Shown in pieces: positions 1-7,135 of a stretch of DNA of 64,000 nt. The DNA is from CBDCUW01 sp965222745 (lineage in GTDB: Bacteria; Planctomycetota; Planctomycetia; Pirellulales; Pirellulaceae). The notes below the pieces were generated by a model. It was not told the origin of the DNA, ran no database searches, and was given only the letters and a program-made list of their open reading frames with translations. The stretch is taken from NCBI GenBank assembly GCA_965222745.1, contig CBDCUW010000004.1, forward strand, positions 2,794,918 through 2,858,917, given 5' to 3'. How positions within the stretch are numbered: position 1 is the first letter of the stretch; the number at the start of each line of letters is the position of its first letter. The position numbers and the translations under genes are program-made.

Positions 1-836
1 CGATGTTGCGTGCGGGTATCGCTTCTTTCCCAAACGCTGCCAGAAGTTGCCAAAACTCTCGCAAGCGAACTCGCTTGTGTCGCGGGACAAACCCAGATTG
101 AGGTGACCCAGATTCAAACGCTGGTCGTAGATCCCGTGAGGAATCAAAACGCCATCGGCCCAACTGGGGAAATCGTGATCAAACGCTTGAAAGGATGCGC
201 TGCTGTAGGCACGCCCTTTGCGGTACAGCATTCCCAGGTGCTCCTTGGCCTTGGTGTCGATCGAAAACCAAGGATTCCCTTCCGCTTCGTACCGATGAAT
301 CAAGTCAGTGATGTGATCAAATTGTTCTTCACGATCGACGCTCTCCCCTCCAGCTACCGACTTGGCAATCTTTCGCAAACGAACCCCTGCCTCGGCGAGC
401 CAACTGGCGACCGTCTTTGCACAGACAGGTGTTCCCATTCGGGTCATTGCGTCGGCAAGTGCTGGCGGCTTGAGGTCGGTGAAGATGAGATCTTCTTCAT
501 CAGGGCTGCCGCCAACTCGGACAGTTAATTGGCTGATCAAGTTTTGTTCGGCTTGAGACTCCGATTCGATCTTTTTTTTCGACCGGCCCCCGGCCGGCGA
601 ATCCTGCCAGCGGCCGGGTCCTTGTCAAGCGAATCAAGTTCAGCTCGTCCTCGCTCAACTGTGTGTGCCGAGCAGCCAACAACACGACAAATCCAGGCAA
701 CTCCACCACGACCATGACGTTCTGCTTCGATTGCCACAAAACGCCTGCGGTCCTTCTCACTGAGCGAGTCGGCAAAATCCCGAACGCGAATTTCGATTTC
801 GTCAGTCAGGGCTTCTCGATTGGTTTTGCTGGCCAT
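1..836 (-). CDS. ISAzo13-type transposase (partial; two frames joined by a -1 frameshift)
   Basis: The N-terminal frame runs from the ATG at 836 to a stop at 537 (99 aa; helix-turn-helix-like region with a basic GRKKR tail). The catalytic part is in the -1 frame and continues past the window start. The two frames overlap at eight consecutive A residues on the coding strand (572-579), a classic slippery run, so one fusion protein is probably made by programmed -1 frameshifting. The copy at 25392-26623 shows the complete second frame. The related single-frame transposase at 9816-11042 supports the fused product as the functional form. Confidence 0.75.
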
Positions 837-928
837 CCGTGGCGTCCTTGGTGTGTAGACGGGTGTTTTGGTCCAAACAGTTTACCGGAACCGTCAAAAC
901 AAGGCGCCACTAAAAGATCAGTCGTTCC
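1..928 (-). mobile_element. ISAzo13-type insertion sequence, copy 1 (partial, cut by window start)
   Basis: This stretch repeats positions 25788-26715 almost base for base. I see only two substitutions, near 386 and 867. The element's terminal sequence ends at 928 with CGTTCC and is followed by TAA. The other end lies left of the window, so a target duplication cannot be checked. Near-identity with the copy at 25.4-26.7 kb implies recent transposition or an active element. Confidence 0.85.
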
Positions 929-975
929 TAAGTGCGTCGAACGGCTTTTGCGTTGGGTGACGGGGCATTCGATGG

Positions 976-1212
976 ATGGTTGTCACCCGAAAGGTCTTGA
1001 CCAAGATCATGGAAACACGTGCTCCTTACACAATCGTGCGCCGCAAGCGTCCAGGTGGTGTATCGGATGATGATGGGTCTGATGTGCCACGGGATCCGGA
1101 TGGCCACGGTATTGTTCTTCGAGATGTGGTGTTGGCGCTGCGAGAGGACGGAGTTGATGAAGAACTCTCTCGGAGGAAGCATGACGCTGAGACAAGGAGG
1201 GTATCGCCATGA
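976..1212 (+). CDS. Small hypothetical protein, upstream partner of a coupled pair
   Basis: This is a 78-aa ORF, rich in charged residues, that I do not recognise. Its stop codon overlaps the next start in an ATGA arrangement at 1209-1212, which suggests translational coupling. The start is uncertain: it lies only 47 bp from the end of the ISAzo13 copy, so the original 5' end or promoter may have been displaced. A spurious ORF is possible; the coupling is the main support. Confidence 0.35.
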   Translation: MVVTRKVLTKIMETRAPYTIVRRKRPGGVSDDDGSDVPRDPDGHGIVLRDVVLALREDGVDEELSRRKHDAETRRVSP

Positions 1213-1511
1213 GTCGTTTGATTCGCAACGTGGATCCAGTTGGCTCGGATTGTTGTTTGACACCGGTGATGCTGACCGTCCCCGTGGTAATCGTGGATTA
1301 TCCTGGCTCGGATTGCCTTTGGTATTCCGAGGTGATGGACGTTTCGGCAGCCGATCGAATGGTCTACGCGATGATGCGCAGCCTGGATGCGGAAGCGTAT
1401 CGGGTGGACGTTAAAATTGTGCTGCCCTCGGCCAGCGATGTTCGCTCAGCGACGGCCGATCTGGATCAGCTGTCAAGTGAACCTGCGCGAGTGAGGCTGC
1501 GAATCGATTAG
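1209..1511 (+). CDS. Small hypothetical protein, downstream partner of a coupled pair
   Basis: This is a 100-aa ORF with an AAGGAGGG ribosome binding site at about 1195-1202, well spaced from the ATG at 1209. The start overlaps the stop of the preceding ORF. It has no motif I recognise; the middle is hydrophobic (LTVPVVIVDYPG) and the C-terminal half is mixed and polar. A strong inverted repeat that could terminate the transcript begins 40 bp after the stop. The good binding site and the coupling make it more credible than the upstream ORF, but its function is unknown. Confidence 0.45.
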   Translation: MSRLIRNVDPVGSDCCLTPVMLTVPVVIVDYPGSDCLWYSEVMDVSAADRMVYAMMRSLDAEAYRVDVKIVLPSASDVRSATADLDQLSSEPARVRLRID

Positions 1512-1550
1512 CGACTTCAACAGGTGGGTGCCAGCCCACTGAATTGCAGC

Positions 1551-1582
1551 GATCGGCGCGGACATCGATGCTCGCGCCGATC
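1551..1582 (+). terminator. Perfect 10-bp inverted repeat after the coupled ORFs
   Basis: GATCGGCGCG at 1551-1560 and its exact complement CGCGCCGATC at 1573-1582 flank a 12-nt loop. No T-run follows, so this is either a factor-independent-like hairpin lacking the U tract or a protein-binding palindrome. A weaker GTGGG/CCCAC hairpin precedes it at about 1523-1538. Confidence 0.4.
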
Positions 1583-1690
1583 GGCTTGAATGCAGGCGTT
1601 ACTTTGCAACGTGGACTGGATTGCCGATACAACAGTCGTGAGCGATCGCGACAATTTTCCAAAATAGTCTGTCTGTAATTGCTCGAAGTG

Positions 1691-1704
1691 GTACTTGGAA
1701 GCAG
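1691..1704 (+). repeat. 14-bp motif shared with 9683-9696
   Basis: GTACTTGGAAGCAG occurs here and again at 9683-9696. The preceding 25 bp or so are also similar (GTCTG, AATT, TCG in the same order). In both places an insertion sequence begins 40-50 bp downstream: IS1380 at 1745 and the ISAzo13-type element at 9747. The roughly 160 bp between the hairpin at 1551-1582 and the IS1380 end hold no gene I can support. Confidence 0.5.
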
Positions 1705-1744
1705 AAGATAGGTAGACGGACGAAAACACGGGAAGGCAGACTAA

Positions 1745-3618
1745 GCCTGAAACAAGCGAGCACGTATGAGGTATTTTCTGGTCCGCGCATGAAAAACCCG
1801 AGATTCCCCGCGTGTTTTCGGGTTAAGTGAGTAAACACACAACACTCACCCTCGCACACATGGAAGATCTCAGGTGAAAACCAGTGTCGCAAAGCGGATT
1901 GCCAAACGCAAGCAGAAGAATCTCAAAAGACTCGCCAAAGCCAGGCGTGAAAGATTCTCCCGTGGACTTGAGCCGCGAAACGTCATTGGTGATATCAACA
2001 TCAAGTATGAACTTGCTGACCGAACTCAAGCGATCAATCATGCGGGAGTTGGGGCAATGGTCAAGCTCGCCCAACACACCGGTTTGGTCGATCAGATCGA
2101 TTCTCACGTCAGCCTGCTCAAAATGCACGCGCCTTATCGCGAGTCGGACCATGTCATGGCATTGGTCATCAACGCGCTGGCTGGCGGAACCCGTTTGGAG
2201 CATCTCGAATTGCTTCGCAATGACCCCGCTCTGCTGGATGCGATTGGTGCCGATTCGATTCCGGATCCCACTACTACCGGTGACTTCTGCAGGCGGTTTG
2301 ACGAGAACTCGATCGCAGCACTGCTTCGCGCGATTGATGAGGCTCGCCTGAACGTTTGGAAGCAGCAGGACGATGAGTTCCTCGAAGAAGCGTTGATCGA
2401 TGCCGACGGCGTTCTGGTCAACACGCGTGGCGAGTGCAAGGAAGGCATGGACATCAACTGCAAGGGCGGCTGGGGATACCATCCGTTGTTGGTTTCTCTT
2501 GCCAATACCAAAGAGATTTTCTCGATCGTCAATCGCCCCGGTTCGGCTCACAGCGCCAGCGACGCGGCAAAGTACTTTGACCGGGCGATCATGGTTTGCG
2601 TCAAAGGCGGCTTTCGCAAAGTTCGCATTCGTGGTGATTGCAAGTTCTCTCAGACGGAGTATCTCGACGGCTGGGACCGGATCGGCGTGAAGTTCAACTT
2701 CGGATACGAAGCACGTCAGGATCTCGTGGAAATCGCTGACAATCTTCCCGAATCAGACTGGAAGCCGTTGGAGCGAAAGGTGCGAAAACCGAAGGGACCG
2801 CCGCGCGCCAAACGACGAAACGTGAAGCGTCAAATGGTTCGACTTCGCGGCTACACCCATTTGGAACTGCAGTGCGAGGATGTCGCCGAGTTCAGCTATC
2901 GGCCGACTGCGTGCGACCGCGACTATCGGATGGTGGTAGTCCGCAAGAACATCTCCAAGGAAAAGGGTGAAGCGAGATTGATCGATGAAATCCGTTACTT
3001 CTTTTACATCAGCAACGATCCACCGACCGTGGCGGCGAAGGAGATCGTCTTTCAATGCAACCGGCGCTGCGACCAAGAGAACTTGATCTCGCAACTCTCC
3101 AGCGGCGTTCGTTCTCTGTGTGCTCCAGTGGACAACTTGGAAAGCAACTGGTCGTACATGGTGATGACATCCTTGGCCTGGACGCTCAAAGCGTGGTCGG
3201 GATTGTTGCTGCCGATTGTTGGTCGCCACCAAGCAAAGCACAAAGCGGAGCGTGATCGAATTCTGCGGATGGAGTTTCGGACATTCTTGGATCAGTTCAT
3301 TTCGATTCCCTGCCAGATACTTCGGCACGGTCGCCGTGTCATCTACCGACTACTTGGTTATCGAGACCTGACGCCGGCCTTCTTCCGTCTGTGCAGCCGC
3401 TTGAACCTGTAGCGTCAAGGATGCTGACTGGGAAACGAGTCAGCGCAAGAGTTTGAAGAGTGTCTTCAAACACCAAGCAGCCGCAACGAACCAACCAACG
3501 AAAGCCTCGAACCGAACAGACCAAACTTCAAGAAAACACTCGCCGCCTCGAGCGACGCGGGCCGCGCTGCGCTCAAGAAATCGAGTAAAATCTCATCGGG
3601 CATTCGCTTGTTTGAGGC
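1745..3618 (+). mobile_element. IS1380-family insertion sequence, complete, with 4-bp target duplication
   Basis: The left end GCCTGAAACAAGCGA (1745-1759) and the right end, which reads GCCTCAAACAAGCGA inverted (3604-3618), are terminal inverted repeats with one mismatch in 15. CTAA lies directly outside both ends (1741-1744 and 3619-3622), matching the 4-bp target duplication known for the IS1380 family. The element is 1,874 bp and carries one transposase gene. It sits immediately before the sulfatase start at 3627. Confidence 0.93.
1874..3412 (+). CDS. IS1380-family transposase (DDE)
   Basis: This 512-aa protein has a basic N-terminus (KRIAKRKQKNLKRLAKARRERF), followed by the family's DDE transposase core with a conserved acidic region (LIDADG at about 174-180, IRGDCKF at about 250-256) and a C-terminal segment resembling the YREK-like helix region. 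The length matches the family (about 450-520 aa). There is no frameshift, and both element ends and the target duplication are intact, so it may be active. The start is taken as ATG 1874, 130 bp inside the left repeat. Confidence 0.93.
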   Translation: MKTSVAKRIAKRKQKNLKRLAKARRERFSRGLEPRNVIGDINIKYELADRTQAINHAGVGAMVKLAQHTGLVDQIDSHVSLLKMHAPYRESDHVMALVINALAGGTRLEHLELLRNDPALLDAIGADSIPDPTTTGDFCRRFDENSIAALLRAIDEARLNVWKQQDDEFLEEALIDADGVLVNTRGECKEGMDINCKGGWGYHPLLVSLANTKEIFSIVNRPGSAHSASDAAKYFDRAIMVCVKGGFRKVRIRGDCKFSQTEYLDGWDRIGVKFNFGYEARQDLVEIADNLPESDWKPLERKVRKPKGPPRAKRRNVKRQMVRLRGYTHLELQCEDVAEFSYRPTACDRDYRMVVVRKNISKEKGEARLIDEIRYFFYISNDPPTVAAKEIVFQCNRRCDQENLISQLSSGVRSLCAPVDNLESNWSYMVMTSLAWTLKAWSGLLLPIVGRHQAKHKAERDRILRMEFRTFLDQFISIPCQILRHGRRVIYRLLGYRDLTPAFFRLCSRLNL

Positions 3619-3626
3619 CTAAGAGT

Positions 3627-5102
3627 ATGAATAAGATCAGGAACGCCACATCAACGATACTCTCTCTGTCCGTATTGCTGCTTTTGTGTTGTGTGGCCAA
3701 GGACAGCGCAGGAAACGACACCGCGCAGCAGGGCGGTAGACCCAACGTCCTATTCATCGCCATCGATGATCTCAACGACTGGACGGGCATGCTGAAAGGC
3801 AATCCCCAGGCCATCACTCCTCACATGGATCGGCTGGCTTCCAAAGGGATTGTCTTCACCAACGCACATTGCGCTGCTCCCGCTTGCGGTCCTTCGAGAT
3901 CTGCGATCATGAGCGGGATCAGGCCGTCGACCTCCGGCAACTATGTGAACAAAAACTCGCTAACTAGAAACTCCATTCTGAACAACTCGGTCCTCTTGCC
4001 CGAGTTCTTCGGGCGAAACGGATATTACGTTTGCGGCTCCGGAAAGCTGTTTCACGGTGCCCACTTCAATGATGAAGTTCAAGGGCGAGGCTTTGATGAA
4101 TACTACCCGAGTAAAATGCAGGACCTTCCTTCCTGGGAGGGGCTCAAGTTTCCCTCCAAACCGCCCTTGGGTGGTTGGTCGAGAAAGGTCGACTGGGGTC
4201 CGCTTCGCGGCGACGTAACGGTCGATGACCATCCCGATGGCAAAACCGCGAATTGGGCGGCCGAACAATTGCTCACTGGAGAGTTGCAGGAGCCGTTCTT
4301 TCTTGGAGCCGGAATCTTCCAACCGCATCTGCCCAACTATGCTCCTCAGAAATACTTTGATCGATTCCCGCTGAAGGACGTCGAACTGCCAGAAGGCTAC
4401 CTTGAAAACGATTTGGATGATGTTCCCGCGGCCCACGCCAAGATGGCGCACAATCCTTGGCTGAGCCGAATCCGGGAAACCGGCCAATGGAAGCCCGCCA
4501 TCCAGGCTTATCTCGCATGCACGGCGATGGTGGATGAACTCGTCGACCAAATCGTCGGGGCACTTGAAAAATCGAAGTATGCCGATAACACCATCATCGT
4601 TTTGTGGAGTGACCACGGCTTCCACCATGGCGAAAAAGGGCGCTGGGGAAAATACTCGCTCTGGGAGAGAGCCACTCGGGTGAATCTCATGTGGGTCGTC
4701 CCGGGAGTGACGCGGCCCGGATCGATCTGTGCCCGGCCGGTGAACTTGCTGGACATCTATCCGACCCTGGCCGCCCTCACCGACTGCAAGCCTCCTGAAG
4801 GACAACTGGAAGGTAACGATCTCTCCGTGTTGATGAAGAACCCAGAGGCCGAATGGGATGATGCGACGGTAACCACCTTTGGCTACAAGAACTACGGCGT
4901 TCGATCCGAGCGGTACAGATACATCGTTTACGAAGACGGATCAGAAGAGTTGTACGACCACGTGGACGACAAGTGGGAGTGGCGCAACCTCGCGACTGAT
5001 TCTGAGCATGCGGAAATCAAGGCGCAGCTGCGCAGGTGGATTCCCGCTCATCATGAACCAACGGGCGCGTTGCAAAAGGCATTTGAACGTCGACGAAAGT
5101 GA
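3627..5102 (+). CDS. Secreted sulfatase, iduronate-2-sulfatase-like (FGly type)
   Basis: The 491-aa protein is predicted to hydrolyse sulfate esters of a polysaccharide or glycan outside the cytoplasm. An N-terminal signal peptide (about residues 1-28, hydrophobic LSVLLLLCC) precedes PNVLFIAIDDLND with the metal-binding Asp pair, then C87-G-P-S-R, the signature converted to formylglycine by the maturase, and later WSDHGFHHGEKGRWGK with metal and substrate residues. I chose ATG 3627 over the upstream in-frame ATG at 3453 because the earlier part lies inside IS1380 and the signal peptide begins here. The insertion leaves only a GAGG from the element's own end (3614-3617) as a possible ribosome binding site. 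It heads a same-strand hydrolase cluster. Confidence 0.92.
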   Translation: MNKIRNATSTILSLSVLLLLCCVAKDSAGNDTAQQGGRPNVLFIAIDDLNDWTGMLKGNPQAITPHMDRLASKGIVFTNAHCAAPACGPSRSAIMSGIRPSTSGNYVNKNSLTRNSILNNSVLLPEFFGRNGYYVCGSGKLFHGAHFNDEVQGRGFDEYYPSKMQDLPSWEGLKFPSKPPLGGWSRKVDWGPLRGDVTVDDHPDGKTANWAAEQLLTGELQEPFFLGAGIFQPHLPNYAPQKYFDRFPLKDVELPEGYLENDLDDVPAAHAKMAHNPWLSRIRETGQWKPAIQAYLACTAMVDELVDQIVGALEKSKYADNTIIVLWSDHGFHHGEKGRWGKYSLWERATRVNLMWVVPGVTRPGSICARPVNLLDIYPTLAALTDCKPPEGQLEGNDLSVLMKNPEAEWDDATVTTFGYKNYGVRSERYRYIVYEDGSEELYDHVDDKWEWRNLATDSEHAEIKAQLRRWIPAHHEPTGALQKAFERRRK

Positions 5103-5218
5103 GGTTCGGCTCGTCGGTGAAGCAAGGCGGTTGTGTCTCACGTGGTCGTGCTTCCTGCATACGGACCTTGCGTAATCTCAATTTCGCAAGCTTTGATTAC
5201 CCCAAGACGAGTACGAAT

Positions 5219-5977
5219 ATGACGAATAAAAGCCCCAGACATCTTGCAGCATGCTTATTCACGTTCGTGGGTACGTTGTTTCTCTTGCCTACGGTTCTTG
5301 TAGCACAAGAAAAAACTCCGACTCACCCGCATGTATCCTATGGGCCAGAGGAAAGGCAATGGCTGAATCTCTATTTGCCCTCGGGCGATGAGCCTGCCCC
5401 AGTATTTATCTATGCCCACCATAACGGCTCTACTGCGGATGACGTGAAAAATTCTTGGGCGAATCCTACCTTAGCGGAAGGAACTGCGATCGTTAGCTGG
5501 GAATCGATTGCAAAGGTTCAAGGTATTTCCGATTTTCAAATCTGCGCTGCGGATGCAAAAGTGATGTTCGCATGGGTGAAGAAAAATGCCGCGACCTATA
5601 ACTTCGATATCGATAAGATCATCATCGGAGGGCAATCGCGGGGAAGCTTTGTGAGTTGGCAACTCGCTCACTCTCAGGACTCAAGCATTGTCGGGATTTA
5701 CATGGGACAAGCTCTGCCGGGGAAGTCTTTCAACGAACGCTTGTTAGAGCCGATAACGAAAAACGCTCCTCCTATTTTTCTTGCCTACCGCGAAGAACCT
5801 GGAGTGGTGGGGGATAATCACGATCCAGCGCATGGCCTGAGGGTATTGGAGCGATACAAGGAATTGGGTATCGGCGATAGCGCTGAACTGGTGCACAGCC
5901 TTAACGACACGAAGGATAATCAAGTCATGCAGTTTCTTCCGAAATTCGTACGTTCGCTTGGGACGCAAAAGCGATGA
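5219..5977 (+). CDS. Secreted alpha/beta-hydrolase (esterase-like)
   Basis: This 252-aa protein has a signal peptide (about residues 1-29, ending VLVAQ). The hydrolase fold is supported by an HHNGS oxyanion-type loop at about 67-71 and the nucleophile elbow GGQSRG, with the serine at about residue 140. I cannot place the catalytic Asp and His with certainty. ATG 5219 is preferred to the longer in-frame extension from 5099, which overlaps the sulfatase end, because the signal peptide starts here. Its position between a sulfatase and an esterase suggests removal of acyl groups from the same glycan. The substrate is unknown. Confidence 0.8.
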   Translation: MTNKSPRHLAACLFTFVGTLFLLPTVLVAQEKTPTHPHVSYGPEERQWLNLYLPSGDEPAPVFIYAHHNGSTADDVKNSWANPTLAEGTAIVSWESIAKVQGISDFQICAADAKVMFAWVKKNAATYNFDIDKIIIGGQSRGSFVSWQLAHSQDSSIVGIYMGQALPGKSFNERLLEPITKNAPPIFLAYREEPGVVGDNHDPAHGLRVLERYKELGIGDSAELVHSLNDTKDNQVMQFLPKFVRSLGTQKR

Positions 5978-6022
5978 GGACGTAGCCAAAGGCAAAGCGC
6001 TCATCAATCCACAGAGAAAACG

Positions 6023-7096
6023 ATGAAACGAACCGACCTGATCCTCTTCGCCACGCTCATGCTGGCGTGGCCGATGTCGCCATCGATGGCCGCAGACCAT
6101 CCGTTACAGAAACAGATCCTCAAGCTGCAACCGCAGGCCGACAAGGATGGGGACGGCAAGTTGTCCAAGGTCGAGGAAGCGGCCCTCAACAAGAGGATCT
6201 TGAAGCGCTTTTCCCAAGCCGACAAAGATGGCGATGGCGTTCTTTCCAACAAGGAGTGGCAGGCTGTCATTCGACAAGCGGACGTTCCCAAGGGCAAAGT
6301 TTACGTTTACAAGCAAGTGGATGGCGTGAACCGCGAAATGGAAATCTATTTCCCCAAGGGGCATGACGCTTCGAAAAAGACAGTCCCTGGCATCATCCTG
6401 TTTCATGGCGGCGGTTGGGGTGGGGGCAGTCGTGTGGCGTTTAGCTATCAGTGCAACTATTTCGCGAGCCGGGGAATGGTGGCCGCGACCGTCACCTATC
6501 GCTTGCGAACCAAGGAAGATCGAGCCGCCTTGCCTGAGGGGCAATCGACCAAGCGTGTTTGTATTCCTGATGTGAAGAGTGCGATTCGTTGGTTTAAACA
6601 ACATGCCAAAGAATTGGGCGTGGACCCAAATCGCATCGTTGCTGGCGGAGGCTCGGCGGGGGGGCACATCAGCCTGTTGGGCACGACCAACCCGGGCCTC
6701 AATGATCCCAATGACCCCAAAGGAATCGACACTTCCGTGGCGGCTTACGTCTTGTTCAATCCCGCGCTTTCCAAGAGTGATGCCAATGATCCGGATGTGG
6801 ATTTCTTGCAGCATCTGAAAGCCGACTTTGGGCCGGCGATCGTCTTTTTCGGCAGTGAGGACAAGTGGTTGATTAACGGCTGGACGTCCGCAGCCGCAAA
6901 AATGAAGTCGCTCGGCATCACCTCCGTCGAGATGCAAATTGCCGAAGGGCAAACGCACGCATTTTTCAACAAGCAGCCGTGGAAAGATCTGACGCTGATT
7001 GCCGCAGATGAATTTCTAACGAAGCTCGGCTACCTCAATGGCGAGCCCACACTCACGATGCCTGATACGGGTGAAAAGTTGAGCGTGAAGCCTTAG
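6023..7096 (+). CDS. Secreted EF-hand / alpha/beta-hydrolase fusion (carboxylesterase-like)
   Basis: The 357-aa protein has a signal peptide (1-23) followed by two EF-hand calcium loops (ADKDGDGKLSKVE at about 39-51 and ADKDGDGVLSNKE at about 67-79). A hormone-sensitive-lipase/BD-FAE-type hydrolase domain follows, with the oxyanion loop HGGGW (128-132), nucleophile GGGSAGG (Ser about 211), an acidic residue near FFGSEDKW, and catalytic His in EGQTHAF (about 312). It lies 45 bp after the preceding hydrolase on the same strand, so co-transcription is likely. The EF-hands may anchor or stabilise the enzyme in a calcium-rich marine periplasm or matrix. The probable role is a carbohydrate esterase in sulfated-glycan breakdown. 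Confidence 0.88.
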   Translation: MKRTDLILFATLMLAWPMSPSMAADHPLQKQILKLQPQADKDGDGKLSKVEEAALNKRILKRFSQADKDGDGVLSNKEWQAVIRQADVPKGKVYVYKQVDGVNREMEIYFPKGHDASKKTVPGIILFHGGGWGGGSRVAFSYQCNYFASRGMVAATVTYRLRTKEDRAALPEGQSTKRVCIPDVKSAIRWFKQHAKELGVDPNRIVAGGGSAGGHISLLGTTNPGLNDPNDPKGIDTSVAAYVLFNPALSKSDANDPDVDFLQHLKADFGPAIVFFGSEDKWLINGWTSAAAKMKSLGITSVEMQIAEGQTHAFFNKQPWKDLTLIAADEFLTKLGYLNGEPTLTMPDTGEKLSVKP

Positions 7097-7135
7097 CTGT
7101 TCTTTCTAAACACGTGGACCTATCAACAAGTCACC

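Noticed and set aside
928..1263. Minus-strand ORF of 111 codons overlapping the small coupled pair
   Set aside because: It lies opposite the two plus-strand ORFs, of which the second has a clear ribosome binding site; Ser/Pro/His-rich translation without motif.
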